Shown here piece by piece: positions 1-7,554 of a stretch of 39,803 nucleotides of DNA. Below the pieces are notes generated by a model, which worked only from the letters and a program-made list of their open reading frames with translations, was not told the origin of the DNA and ran no database searches. Each line of letters opens with the position of its first letter. Within the stretch, counting starts at the first letter, position 1. This stretch comes from a virus. Where the stretch lies: IMG/VR virus record IMGVR_UViG_3300021389_002466, positions 1 to 39,803 of that record. One strand, written 5' to 3'. The translations under genes and the position numbers were made by a program.

Positions 1-78
1 AAGTATTAGAATATACCCATATAGGTGTATATCGGTATAGTTAATTATATGAGGGTGTCATTATCCGTAAAAGAGGGA

Positions 79-234
79 TTATTTAGGAGCATCATCTACT
101 CTATTGATGATAGTCTTTTTTAAATCTTCGGTAAGGTCTAATATCTTATCGTTGGGGAAGGGGTTAACATGCAATTCCTCTTCTATATCACATATCTTAT
201 AGTACATATGGATGAGTTCTTTCTGAGTTATCAT
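79..234 (-). CDS. Small hypothetical protein, 51 aa
   Basis: An open frame of 51 codons begins MITQKELIHMYY and ends VDDAPK. It is acidic to neutral, probably helical, and has no membrane segment or recognisable motif. It is the last gene on the left of the window and lies beyond the terminator that closes the preceding transcript. It would therefore need its own promoter, but no copy of the TTTG-N20-TAnnTTWG promoter is seen upstream. A TATATTAG box lies about 26 nt before the start without a proper partner. Coding status rests on frame length and start context only. Confidence 0.5.
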   Translation of the reverse strand: MITQKELIHMYYKICDIEEELHVNPFPNDKILDLTEDLKKTIINRVDDAPK

Positions 235-362
235 AGGGCTGGATGGTATTATACGTTATCTAATATAACTATGTAGTCTTTGTTCTTTTTATATTCTATT
301 ACATATACTATCCTTATTACTTATATTACTATTCTTAGCTATATTATTATTAGCTATGTTTT

Positions 363-377
363 CCAACTTCGAGTTGG
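363..377. repeat. Short perfect hairpin in a gene-free stretch
   Basis: CCAACT and AGTTGG form a 6-bp stem with a three-base loop, within about 220 bases that carry no gene (235-452). The rest of the stretch is very AT-rich, with repeated TAGCTA and TATTA words and two copies of GATATCTCAT. No T-run follows, so it is not a clear terminator. Function unknown. Confidence 0.3.
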
Positions 378-452
378 TGAGATTCGGACTTGTAGGATAT
401 CTCATTCATTAAGTGGTGAAATTGAGCTTTTGGTATGATATCTCATACAATG

Positions 453-482
453 AAAAAACCCACCTTTTTCAGGGTGGGTTCT
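453..482 (-). terminator. Rho-independent terminator
   Basis: On the minus strand an 8-bp stem (AACCCACC pairing with GGTGGGTT, loop CTGAAAAA) is followed by a run of T. It lies about 25 bases after the stop of the 141-aa gene and closes that transcript. Confidence 0.85.
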
Positions 483-505
483 TTATTATTGAAAAGGTCT
501 ACAAT

Positions 506-931
506 CTAACCAACCAAATAAAACTGGTCATTAACTTCAACCTTATTAAGAACTTGAGTCAGGGTACCCAATCCAGTTACAACTCCGTTCAACTTTGGAA
601 TTGCCATTACCTTCTTTAAGGTATTGAGGTAAACACTTTTGTTTTTCCACTCAGAATAATCTCTCGTAAAAAGAATGTAATTAGAATACCCCTCCAACTC
701 TTTGTTGAATTTCTTAATCTTTTGTTTTAAATCATTAGGGGTTTTAACTTGGGATGGTGCCGAAGTTACGTGAACGATGGATTTCGTTTCATCGTTGATA
801 AGGATTTGACTCCTTAGATTCAATCTCCTAAAGCCTCTCTTTAGGAAAACGGGCTCTACAATTGTGTTGAACCTCTCGATAGCTTCTTCTCTATCTAATA
901 GTGGATTCCCACCAGAATTCAATGTTTGCAT
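506..931 (-). CDS. Hypothetical protein, 141 aa, own promoter and terminator
   Basis: I do not recognise the family. The protein is soluble and mixed alpha/beta: an N-terminal helix (DREEAIERF), a basic strand region around residues 30-45 (FRRLNLRSQ), a Lys-rich helix around 65-80 and a hydrophobic C-terminal part. It is a single-gene transcription unit, with a promoter about 85 bases upstream and a strong hairpin terminator directly after it. The long leader contains a repeated ATCGTAT word, which could be an operator. A stand-alone unit of this kind in a phage is often an early or regulatory gene, but that is only inference. Confidence 0.75.
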   Translation of the reverse strand: MQTLNSGGNPLLDREEAIERFNTIVEPVFLKRGFRRLNLRSQILINDETKSIVHVTSAPSQVKTPNDLKQKIKKFNKELEGYSNYILFTRDYSEWKNKSVYLNTLKKVMAIPKLNGVVTGLGTLTQVLNKVEVNDQFYLVG

Positions 932-1015
932 AATTTGCGTTTTTTAATGTTAATAAATAATTCAGTTTTGGGATACGATATACGATTTACAGCCCTACAC
1001 TTGAACTTGATTTCC

Positions 1016-1047
1016 TTAATATAGGAAAAATATTTTAATTATCCAAA
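1016..1047 (-). promoter_or_regulatory. Bacteroidota-type promoter (TTTG-N20-TATATTAA)
   Basis: The minus strand shows TTTG, 20 bases, then TATATTAA, with the shared sequence GGATAATTAAAATATTTTTC between them. It matches the other eleven promoters in the window and the known -33/-7 consensus of Bacteroidota. It reads into the 141-aa gene. Confidence 0.8.
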
Positions 1048-1083
1048 TAAAAATTAAACTATTTTGTTACAAATATAACAAAT

Positions 1084-1278
1084 TTATTCGGTTCTAAATC
1101 TCCATAGTGGGATATAGACCCAATGGATTAAATCGGAATATTCCTCTAGCATCTCTTCTACATCTTCCATAGGATTTCGTTTCTTATGTAGGAAAGTTTC
1201 ATCAAATAATCCACTCTTTAAAAATACAGGAGTAGATACTCCATTTTCGTTTTCTAATACTTTGGGTTTTTCAAACAT
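1084..1278 (-). CDS. Hypothetical protein, 64 aa
   Basis: A small soluble protein, acidic in the middle (MEDVEEMLEEY) with an aromatic C terminus (WVYIPLWRF). No known family recognised. It overlaps the end of the upstream metallopeptidase-like gene by 8 bases and is the last gene before the promoter of the next unit, so it is probably made by translational coupling. Confidence 0.65.
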   Translation of the reverse strand: MFEKPKVLENENGVSTPVFLKSGLFDETFLHKKRNPMEDVEEMLEEYSDLIHWVYIPLWRFRTE

Positions 1279-1663
1279 AATAAGTTAGTAATGCTTCCTC
1301 TCTTTGTTTATGATATCTTTTTGAATCAACATTTAAATCTAATAATTCGATAAGTTCTTGACCTCTATTCCAAGCATCCAATTCATTTATAAATTGGTAC
1401 ATATTATATTCTTTGGGTTTCTCCATATCATCCACATTTTTGTAATGTTCGTAAACACCTCCAACATTATTTTGAAGTACATGTCCAGCTTCGTGAAGTA
1501 GGGTAATTAATCCGTTTTTCTCTAAGTTATAATTGTGGTGAATGCAAATCGTTTGCTCATCATCGGTTTTAATATAACAACTAACTGAATCAATCATTAC
1601 ATTCACATCGTAGTATTTTAAGAAATCTACTACTTTTTGGAAATCGGTAGGAAAGGTACTCAT
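1271..1663 (-). CDS. Putative zinc metallopeptidase (HEAGH), 130 aa
   Basis: The sequence LLHEAGHVLQ holds an HExxH zinc site (H57, E58, H61). A downstream NELDAW (E94) is a good third zinc ligand, in the arrangement of ImmA/IrrE (M78)-type peptidases. Those enzymes usually cut repressors or stress regulators. Here the protein is only the catalytic domain, with no helix-turn-helix. Its start shares one base with the stop of the gene before it (TAATG), so the two are coupled. It could act on a host repressor or a phage protein; the substrate is unknown. A second, unrelated HExxH protein lies near 24 kb. Confidence 0.72.
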   Translation of the reverse strand: MSTFPTDFQKVVDFLKYYDVNVMIDSVSCYIKTDDEQTICIHHNYNLEKNGLITLLHEAGHVLQNNVGGVYEHYKNVDDMEKPKEYNMYQFINELDAWNRGQELIELLDLNVDSKRYHKQREEALLTYYV

Positions 1664-1869
1664 TATTGGATACCTCTTTCTCTTTGCTCTTTTGCTATTC
1701 TTTGTAATCTACTCCTTTGAATGATAGCTCTTCTATTGAGAATATCTCTCATCATTTGTTGGTTTCTCCAACTTCTATCTTCATGAGATAATTCAGCTCT
1801 CATTTCTCTTTCTTTCCAAAGTCTATCTTTCATTCGTTGGTCCATATTAGTAAGGGGTTTAATTATCAT
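1663..1869 (-). CDS. Small charged helical protein, 68 aa
   Basis: Very rich in Arg, Lys, Glu and Gln (RLWKEREMRAEL, RLQRIAKEQRERG) and predicted to be almost all helix. No family recognised. It is coupled by a TAATG overlap to the downstream HEAGH metallopeptidase, so the two may act together, for example as a partner or substrate. That pairing is inferred from gene order alone. Confidence 0.6.
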   Translation of the reverse strand: MIIKPLTNMDQRMKDRLWKEREMRAELSHEDRSWRNQQMMRDILNRRAIIQRSRLQRIAKEQRERGIQ

Positions 1870-1921
1870 TAACTCAACACCTCTAATCTAATAAGAATTT
1901 TTATAAAAGTCAAGCCTTTTT

Positions 1922-2131
1922 TTAATTATTTTTCAAATCATCGAAAAAATCTTCCAATGCTTTTTTGAACGCTACAGCAAATCCTATGAAAAATGCTATA
2001 ACAGGAAATGGCCAGAATAGTGCCCATCTTATTCTTACTGCCCAAGTTAGGTTTGGGTCTTTAGCCATATCTTCCATAAACATAGCCCAAATCGTTCCAA
2101 TAAATAAATAAAGTAATATAAAATCTATCAT
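1922..2131 (-). CDS. Small membrane protein, 69 aa, two TM helices
   Basis: There is an N-terminal hydrophobic helix (residues about 2-19), a short polar loop with WAVRIRW, and a second helix (about 37-54) with WPFPVIAFFIGFAVAF. The tail is acidic and basic. Two helices with a short loop would fit an inner-membrane phage protein, but it lacks any clear holin signature. Its start overlaps the stop of the preceding 59-aa gene by four bases (ATGA). Confidence 0.65.
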   Translation of the reverse strand: MIDFILLYLFIGTIWAMFMEDMAKDPNLTWAVRIRWALFWPFPVIAFFIGFAVAFKKALEDFFDDLKNN

Positions 2132-2307
2132 ATAAACTTTTTAATTTCAGTTTTTGTTTTCTTTGAAATATCTTTTAGATATTCACTCATATAATGTTTA
2201 GCATATTGTTCCATCAGAGTATCCAACATTGTATAATGGGAATATGCATCTGATTCAATGGGTCTGTTTTCCCATTCATTTTTATCTAACCATTCTTCTG
2301 CTCTCAT
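2128..2307 (-). CDS. Small hypothetical protein, 59 aa
   Basis: The open frame starts MRAEEWLDKNEW and ends in a Lys-rich helix. It fills the gap between two clear genes, sharing one base with the upstream stop (TAATG) and four with the downstream start (ATGA). This exact fit is the main reason to call it. Soluble, helical, no known motif. Confidence 0.68.
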   Translation of the reverse strand: MRAEEWLDKNEWENRPIESDAYSHYTMLDTLMEQYAKHYMSEYLKDISKKTKTEIKKFI

Positions 2308-2753
2308 TAACCTCTCATTGTTTTTATGTACTCTTCTTTGAATAAACTTTCATACCAATTCACAATTTTTGATTTGATATTTGAAATTCCATTGAATATT
2401 TTTCCTAAGTAGATATCACTTATTCCTTCTGGTGTTAAATTATCCGGATGATGCATTGGTAATATCATATCTTCCCATCCATTTTCTTGCAACCATCTCC
2501 AATCCACTTCACCATATGTTGATTCATCAATTTCAATTTCTTCACCATCAACCGAAGTTACAGTATAGATATTTTCTTCAACTGGTAAATGTCTGTGGGC
2601 TAATATATAGGATTTCAACCTATATTCTGCTGCTCTAGCATTGGTTCTACTCTCCCAACCTAAGTAAGTATTCCAAACCATACTCACAATTAGTAAAGGT
2701 ACAGCGAATCTCGTTGTAAACTTATCCCAAAATAATTTGAACTTTTTTATCAC
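2307..2753 (-). CDS. Membrane-anchored hypothetical protein, 148 aa
   Basis: One N-terminal membrane segment (about residues 16-32, FAVPLLIVSMVWNTYLGW) is followed by a polar domain of about 110 residues with acidic clusters (DGEEIEIDEST). The topology suggests an anchor with the soluble part on one face of the inner membrane. No family recognised. It overlaps the preceding exported protein by four bases. Confidence 0.65.
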   Translation of the reverse strand: MIKKFKLFWDKFTTRFAVPLLIVSMVWNTYLGWESRTNARAAEYRLKSYILAHRHLPVEENIYTVTSVDGEEIEIDESTYGEVDWRWLQENGWEDMILPMHHPDNLTPEGISDIYLGKIFNGISNIKSKIVNWYESLFKEEYIKTMRG

Positions 2754-3118
2754 AATTTTAGAATTAATTTAGTCTCTTTTTTGGTAAACTCACCAATTTT
2801 ATTACCAACCCTCACATAAATCATATCACTATCATCCCAACTGTACTTATCCAAAGCATAAGTTTCAGTTTCTATTATATATTCTGATTTTTTAGATACT
2901 TTTTTAAGATTTGATTGAAATTTATCAAAATCTTTCTGATTAAATGATAATTTTAGGTAACTTTTCACCAATGTACCGCTAATCCAACTCCCATTAGAGT
3001 TTTTATCTTCAAATGTAAACGTAGATATCCCATCGATGGTATTTAATTTGAATGATTCTCCTTCTAAATTTTGACTAAATCCGAAAACTCCTAAGAGTAA
3101 AAATATTAAGTATCTCAT
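2750..3118 (-). CDS. Exported hypothetical protein, about 122 aa
   Basis: The protein begins MRYLIFLLLGVFGFSQ, a short classic signal peptide ending near FSQ. The mature part is beta-rich and Lys/Ser-rich. A start four codons earlier is possible, but the chosen one gives an exact ATGA overlap with the nucleotidyltransferase stop and puts the charge next to the hydrophobic core. Likely periplasmic. It has no lipobox Cys. Function unknown. Confidence 0.65.
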   Translation of the reverse strand: MRYLIFLLLGVFGFSQNLEGESFKLNTIDGISTFTFEDKNSNGSWISGTLVKSYLKLSFNQKDFDKFQSNLKKVSKKSEYIIETETYALDKYSWDDSDMIYVRVGNKIGEFTKKETKLILKL

Positions 3119-3540
3119 TTCAATAACCAACTTGAGGATTGGATTTTGTTTCCTAATCCATCGATTAATTCAATACCATTTTCTTTACAAACCTCAGCTT
3201 CTGGGATTGTATCATTATTTTGGTCACCACCATTAGCGAATGCCAAATCATAAACTTCACCAAACATTTCTGAAAATTGTTTGAGGGTTTCACATTGTGT
3301 TTTATCAGTATCTTGAGAAATTAGAGCGTAATCTACATATCTAATTGCTTTTACGATTTGTAATCTTTCATCCTCATCCATAAAGTACTCAGAACCTTTC
3401 AGTTCTCTTTGCTTATCTGAATTTACAATCACCCAAAGTTTATCAGCATTTTGTTTAGCTAACTCAAATAACTCTAAGTGTCCTTTATGAAGTGGATTAA
3501 AGTATCCACTAACTATAATTGCTTTCTTTTTTGCTTCCAT
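3115..3540 (-). CDS. Cytidylyltransferase-like nucleotidyltransferase, 141 aa
   Basis: SGYFNPLHKGHLELFELAKQ carries the HxGH nucleotide-binding motif of the cytidylyltransferase fold (TagD, RfaE C-terminal domain, PPAT-like). The sequence near the C terminus (QSSSWLL) sits where these enzymes have an (I)SST/R motif. The length matches single-domain members such as glycerol-3-phosphate or sugar cytidylyltransferases. The reaction would join a nucleotide to a phosphorylated alcohol or sugar; the substrate cannot be told. It would fit the sugar-modification genes elsewhere in the window. A second protein of this fold lies at 16.4-16.9 kb. Confidence 0.82.
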   Translation of the reverse strand: MEAKKKAIIVSGYFNPLHKGHLELFELAKQNADKLWVIVNSDKQRELKGSEYFMDEDERLQIVKAIRYVDYALISQDTDKTQCETLKQFSEMFGEVYDLAFANGGDQNNDTIPEAEVCKENGIELIDGLGNKIQSSSWLLK

Positions 3541-3541
3541 A

Positions 3542-3721
3542 TTAATACTTTTTTGTTTTATCTGAAATATCCCACATTCTTCGAGCTAACATAAGTTCTC
3601 TTTTCAAATCTGAAATTTCTTTTTGTTTTTTGAACCAATCACTTCTGAGATTATCAATCTCTTCTTGCTTCTTTTTGAGGTCTTTCCTCAAACCTATATT
3701 TGTTTTGAACCATTTTATCAT
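3542..3721 (-). CDS. Small coiled-coil protein, 59 aa
   Basis: Nearly the whole length (LRKDLKKKQEEIDNLRSDW and on) is a charged heptad-like helix, probably a dimeric coiled coil, with a basic tail. It shares one base with the stop of the IMP dehydrogenase-like gene (TAATG) and fills the gap before the nucleotidyltransferase. Function unknown. Confidence 0.6.
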   Translation of the reverse strand: MIKWFKTNIGLRKDLKKKQEEIDNLRSDWFKKQKEISDLKRELMLARRMWDISDKTKKY

Positions 3722-4800
3722 TATAACAAGTGGGGTTTAGCTTCATTCTGTCCAGCATTGGTAACTACTACATATTTTGGATAGAAATTCGTTAAGTTTT
3801 CAGCTCCAGCATAAGATAGGGCTGATTTTACTCCATCTAATAATCCATTCACAATGAATTTTACTCCACCTTTGTATGGAATTGTAGTAGATTCTCCTTC
3901 AACATTTCTTGTTTGTTGTCCGTGAGTTACTTTGGTTTCCAATGATGCTGAACCTCTATATCTTTTATATAATCCTTTTGGGGTTTCCAAAATCTGACCA
4001 GGAGATTCATCAGTTCCAGCTAATAGGGAACCTAACATCACAGTTTCAGCTCCAATTGCTAGAGCTTTACTCATATCACCACTACTTCTAATACCACCAT
4101 CTGCCATAACTGGTACTCCACTCACTTTCAAAACTTCTTCTAATGAAGTTACATTTGGAACACCAAATCCAGTTTTGATTCTCGTTGTACAAAGTGAACC
4201 TCCACCAATTCCAACTCTCAATCCATCAGCTCCATAAGCTAATAAGGTTTCAGCAGCTTCTTTTGTAGCGATATTTCCAGCTATAATATCCACCATCACC
4301 AAATCATCTTGTGTTTTACACCAATGAATCATATCGATAACATTTAGGTGGTGTCCGTGAGCTACATCAATCAATAAAACGTTAGCTCCAGCTTCAACTA
4401 ATGCTAAAGCTCTATCTTTATCCTCTTCTTGAACACCAATAGCAGCCATAATTGGAACGTGATTAATTTCACCATGCCAATCATCGTACATAACTCCCCA
4501 ATCTTCAGCTATTGAAGGTTCTACAATTGTATCGTGGTGAATAGCTGTATATAATTGTTTTACAATCTTTGCTTGCTCTTCAATACTCATAAATCTATGA
4601 ATACATCCTACTCCACCCAACTCTACCATTTTCAGAGCCATATCAAACTCACAAACTGTATCCATTGGTGAAGCTACGATAGGATTTAGTAATCCATATC
4701 TTCTACTCAACATAGTTCTGAGATTGATATTTGTTCTTGATTTGATATTCGAAAACGCTGGAACCAGCTGAATATCATCATACGTCAATGCGTAATTCAT
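3721..4800 (-). CDS. IMP dehydrogenase / GMP reductase family enzyme, CBS-less, 359 aa
   Basis: This is a TIM-barrel purine enzyme. It has the N-terminal LTYDDIQLVP, the ASPMDTV strand, the phosphate-binding loop around the catalytic Cys (GIGGGSLCTTR, C204), MADGGIRSSGD, MLGSLLAGTDESPG, and a flap ending VEGESTTIPYKG. The C-terminal AGQNEAKPH resembles the IMPDH tail. The CBS regulatory pair found in the middle of cellular IMPDH is absent and the length is about 130 residues short, as in GMP reductase. The IMPDH reaction (IMP to XMP, NAD-dependent) is favoured by the flap and tail, and GMP reductase is the alternative. Either way it redirects guanine nucleotides during infection. Confidence 0.88.
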   Translation of the reverse strand: MNYALTYDDIQLVPAFSNIKSRTNINLRTMLSRRYGLLNPIVASPMDTVCEFDMALKMVELGGVGCIHRFMSIEEQAKIVKQLYTAIHHDTIVEPSIAEDWGVMYDDWHGEINHVPIMAAIGVQEEDKDRALALVEAGANVLLIDVAHGHHLNVIDMIHWCKTQDDLVMVDIIAGNIATKEAAETLLAYGADGLRVGIGGGSLCTTRIKTGFGVPNVTSLEEVLKVSGVPVMADGGIRSSGDMSKALAIGAETVMLGSLLAGTDESPGQILETPKGLYKRYRGSASLETKVTHGQQTRNVEGESTTIPYKGGVKFIVNGLLDGVKSALSYAGAENLTNFYPKYVVVTNAGQNEAKPHLL

Positions 4801-4814
4801 AACTTTTTTCCTTT

Positions 4815-5009
4815 TTATAATTTAAATACTATCTTATCTTCCAACATTTGTGGAGCATTCATTGTTTTTTCATAAACATACACTCTATGTGAACGAGCTC
4901 TCTCTTTAAATTCTCTTTCAGCATATCGTTTTGCTAAAACCAAACTATCACAAACTCCTACGGGATAGAAATCTGCTTTATTGAATGCTATTACTATGTA
5001 AATTTTCAT
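4815..5009 (-). CDS. Hypothetical protein, 64 aa
   Basis: A small alpha/beta protein: strand MKIYIVIAFN, then a helix (SLVLAKRYAEREFKERA), then strands HRVYVYEK and KIVFKL. Small phage proteins with this beta-alpha-beta pattern are common and mostly uncharacterised. It overlaps the methylglyoxal synthase stop by four bases. Confidence 0.65.
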   Translation of the reverse strand: MKIYIVIAFNKADFYPVGVCDSLVLAKRYAEREFKERARSHRVYVYEKTMNAPQMLEDKIVFKL

Positions 5010-5416
5010 ATTACTTGATTTTTAAACCATTTTATCAAAATACTAGCAGTTTTATAATTTGTTGCTAGTGGTACATTATGTACATCACATAACCTCATCA
5101 ACATATTGATATCTACATCGTGAGGATGTTTTCCTAATGGGTCTCTCATAAAAATAACTCCAGTTATTTCACCTCTACTTACCATAGCGGCAATTTCAGC
5201 ATCACCACCCATTGGACCCGATTGAACTTTTTCAACTTTATCAATCCCAGCATGCTCACAATGTAATCCTGTTGTTCCAGTTGTTACAATATCCACATCC
5301 TCTCTATTGAAAAAATCTAATCTTTTGGTTACAAAAGCAACCATATCAGCTTTTTTGTTATCGTGTGCTACTAATGCAAACTTCATTTGTGAAAAATCGT
5401 ATTTAATTTTGTTCAT
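5006..5416 (-). CDS. mgsA: Methylglyoxal synthase
   Basis: Converts dihydroxyacetone phosphate to methylglyoxal and phosphate, bypassing lower glycolysis. The family signatures are all visible: FALVAHDNKK, TTGTTG, the SGPMGGDAEIAAMV loop with its catalytic Asp, FMRDPLGKHPHDVD with the second Asp and His, and VPLATNYKTA. The 136-aa length is close to the bacterial norm (about 150). It is the first gene after a promoter and heads an operon with the IMP dehydrogenase-like enzyme. In a phage it may release phosphate from sugar phosphates or slow host metabolism. Methylglyoxal is toxic, so the benefit is not obvious. Confidence 0.93.
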   Translation of the reverse strand: MNKIKYDFSQMKFALVAHDNKKADMVAFVTKRLDFFNREDVDIVTTGTTGLHCEHAGIDKVEKVQSGPMGGDAEIAAMVSRGEITGVIFMRDPLGKHPHDVDINMLMRLCDVHNVPLATNYKTASILIKWFKNQVI

Positions 5417-5434
5417 TTTTAAATTATATTACTA

Positions 5435-5466
5435 CTAATATACGAAAAATATTTTACTTATCCAAA
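5435..5466 (-). promoter_or_regulatory. Bacteroidota-type promoter (TTTG-N20-TATATTAG)
   Basis: Exact TTTG, 20-base spacer and TATATTAG on the minus strand, about 20 bases before the mgsA start. It overlaps the 3' end of the 30-aa gene of the upstream operon. Confidence 0.88.
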
Positions 5467-5546
5467 TCTTTGTACTCTGAATATCGTAAATATCCAGATA
5501 AAAGTCCTCCAAACACAATAATTATTATAAATCCTATATCTTCCAT
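5454..5546 (-). CDS. Single-pass membrane microprotein, 30 aa
   Basis: The frame codes for a 30-residue peptide with one membrane helix (IGFIIIIVFGGLLSGYL) and a charged end (KDLDK). Its start shares one base with the SDR stop (TAATG), the coupling used by many genes here. It is the last gene of the acyl carrier cassette. Coding status is likely from this overlap but unproven. Confidence 0.5.
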   Translation of the reverse strand: MEDIGFIIIIVFGGLLSGYLRYSEYKDLDK

Positions 5547-6265
5547 TATATTGTTCCCGAATCTACGTTTATATTTTGACCTGTAATTGAATTTGAACCA
5601 TCAGATAGTAAAAATTCTATTGTACTTGCTACTGATTTGGTATCAGTTGATTTTTTAAGTGAAGTTCTTTTGTAAATTCTATTCTTTTGTTCATCACTTA
5701 ATGTACCACTCATTTCAGTTTCCATAAATCCAGCTACGATACAATTTGAACGAATTCCTATCCTTCCCCACTCTCTAGCGGTGTTCTTTGAGAACGCTTC
5801 AATCGCTCCTTTTGTAGAAGCATACATTGATAATCCATTATATCCCGTATGAACACTTATTGAAGAAATGTGAATAATTGAACCTTTTGTTTTATGAAAT
5901 AACATGTTCCTTAAACAGAATTTTGTGATAGAAATTGGTGAAAATACGTTAATTTTATACATATTTTCCAACTTTTCTACATTCATATTGGTAATTATAT
6001 CATCGTAAGCTAGCGCAGCGTTGTTAACGAATCCGTAAATTTTTTCTTTATTTCCTATATTTTCTTTAAGAAAACCTTCAATTTGTTGAGAATCTGATAA
6101 ATCGTATTTTAACCATTTGAAGCCGGGATAATCCCAAAATTCATCATTATAAGTTCTACTTATACCAATTACATCCCATCCACAATCTAATAATTTCTTA
6201 GTTGTTTCGAATCCCAATCCTTTGGAAATTCCAGTTACTATGATTTTACCTTTTAATTTTTCCAT
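5546..6265 (-). CDS. Short-chain dehydrogenase/reductase, FabG-like, 239 aa
   Basis: A classical SDR: the cofactor loop TGISKGLG near residues 11-18, NNAA around 81-84, catalytic Ser in HISSIS (about 134-135), and the YASTK motif (Y148, K152). The C terminus SITGQNINVDSGT matches FabG-type 3-oxoacyl-ACP reductases. It lies directly after an acyl-AMP ligase and an acyl carrier protein, so reduction of a 3-oxoacyl-ACP to a 3-hydroxyacyl-ACP is the most economical reading. A sugar-nucleotide or other ketone substrate cannot be excluded. It overlaps the ligase gene by 20 bases. Confidence 0.88.
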   Translation of the reverse strand: MEKLKGKIIVTGISKGLGFETTKKLLDCGWDVIGISRTYNDEFWDYPGFKWLKYDLSDSQQIEGFLKENIGNKEKIYGFVNNAALAYDDIITNMNVEKLENMYKINVFSPISITKFCLRNMLFHKTKGSIIHISSISVHTGYNGLSMYASTKGAIEAFSKNTAREWGRIGIRSNCIVAGFMETEMSGTLSDEQKNRIYKRTSLKKSTDTKSVASTIEFLLSDGSNSITGQNINVDSGTI

Positions 6266-7340
6266 TTTCAGTTAGTTCTATTGATTCTACAACTTTTAAT
6301 TTTGTTGGTATTTCCCATTTTTCCAACACATTTTTCATATTACGCTTGATATCAATCAAAGAATACCCATCGTAATGAATTATTTCACCAATTAAGATAT
6401 TTCCCAACACAGAATTCTCTTTTGAAGTGATTTTTACCAATTTTACACCATCTAATTGCTGGATTTTTGATTCAACTAGCTCTAAATTCACATTATATCC
6501 TCCAATTTTTACGATATTCGTACTTCTTCCAACGATTTTAAACTCATTTCTGTTTACAAATGTAACCAAATCACCAGTATTATACCAATCTCCATCCCAC
6601 TTCATATGAAATGATTCACCAACTATATCTTTGTGTAACCAAATTTCATCATTTTTTATCCTAATTTTATCCATAAATTTCTTAGGAATGGTAAAAGTAT
6701 CACCATTTGAAGCAAATAAACTTCCAGCTTCAGTTGATGCATAGATATTTTTCACTCTAGCATTTGGAAAATACTCTGAAATTTTGTGTTGTAATTCTTT
6801 TGAAGAGCGTTCACCACCAAATGTTATTTGTTTTACGTTAGGATATACCCTATCTAATATCATTTTGTACAAAGTTGGTGTAGCAGATATATGAGTTACA
6901 CCATAACTTACTATTCTTTGTTGTATCTCTTTATAATCATACCCATTCATATTCACCAAAGTATCTTTGTTCAAAAGAGCTTGAAAAAGAACTTGATAAC
7001 CAGCCATTCTATCAACTGAATAAAATAATCCCCAAACCATATTTTCATCCTTCAGTTTGATATTTCTAATCATCTTTTCAAACGATTGGTAAATTATCTT
7101 TGGTTCTCCTGTTGTTCCTGAAGTTCTTAATTCGATATTTCCGTTTGTATCCTCCATTACATCAATCAAATGAGAATGATTTTTAATATAAGGTTCAGAA
7201 ACTAAACGCTTGGTTGTATCCAATACAAATCTCTCCAACTCAGTATATTCAGAATCCAATATACTCAATTGTCCGTTTATATAATGAATTAAATCATTAT
7301 AGGTTATGGTATGTTTATCAATAAGAAATATCTTATCCAT
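6246..7340 (-). CDS. AMP-dependent acyl ligase (acyl-ACP synthetase-like), 364 aa
   Basis: The protein belongs to the adenylate-forming (ANL) superfamily. It has core motif TSGTTGEPK (residues 73-81), the STEAG turn, WYNTGDLV with the ribose-binding Asp, the hinge region GGYNVNLELVES and the catalytic C-terminal Lys in ENGKIKR. At 364 residues it is well below the usual 500 or so, the shortening falling in the N-terminal domain. It overlaps the acyl carrier protein gene by 8 bases. It probably activates a carboxylic acid with ATP and loads it on that carrier. The acid (short fatty, hydroxy or amino acid) is not readable from sequence. Confidence 0.85.
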   Translation of the reverse strand: MDKIFLIDKHTITYNDLIHYINGQLSILDSEYTELERFVLDTTKRLVSEPYIKNHSHLIDVMEDTNGNIELRTSGTTGEPKIIYQSFEKMIRNIKLKDENMVWGLFYSVDRMAGYQVLFQALLNKDTLVNMNGYDYKEIQQRIVSYGVTHISATPTLYKMILDRVYPNVKQITFGGERSSKELQHKISEYFPNARVKNIYASTEAGSLFASNGDTFTIPKKFMDKIRIKNDEIWLHKDIVGESFHMKWDGDWYNTGDLVTFVNRNEFKIVGRSTNIVKIGGYNVNLELVESKIQQLDGVKLVKITSKENSVLGNILIGEIIHYDGYSLIDIKRNMKNVLEKWEIPTKLKVVESIELTENGKIKR

Positions 7341-7554
7341 TCAATTTTTGTTTTATATCACCAATCGTAAAGACTAAATCTCCTTCAAAGATATCAATCC
7401 CATACTCATCCTCAATCAATACAGTTAATTCTGCTAGATTAAATGAATCCAATCCTAAATCATTCTTTAGGTGGTGAGAATCTTCAAAGTTATCAAACGT
7501 ATCTAAATCGTTCTCTTCTAATATCTGATTAATTATTTCGTAAAGCTTGTTCAT
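7333..7554 (-). CDS. Acyl carrier protein, 73 aa
   Basis: A short acidic four-helix carrier with GLDSFNLAEL; S37 in the DSF motif is the phosphopantetheine site (DSL in most family members). Hydrophobic helix III follows (LIEDEYGIDIFEGD). The length matches the family. It needs a phosphopantetheinyl transferase from the host, as none is seen in the window. It sits between an acyltransferase and an acyl ligase, overlapping both, which strongly suggests that it is the carrier for a dedicated acyl group rather than for general fatty-acid synthesis. Confidence 0.9.
   Translation of the reverse strand: MNKLYEIINQILEENDLDTFDNFEDSHHLKNDLGLDSFNLAELTVLIEDEYGIDIFEGDLVFTIGDIKQKLNG

Noticed and set aside
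1049-1085. A second promoter with TATATTTG close to 1.08 kb
   Set aside because: The -7 box is present but no TTTG lies 19-21 bases upstream.
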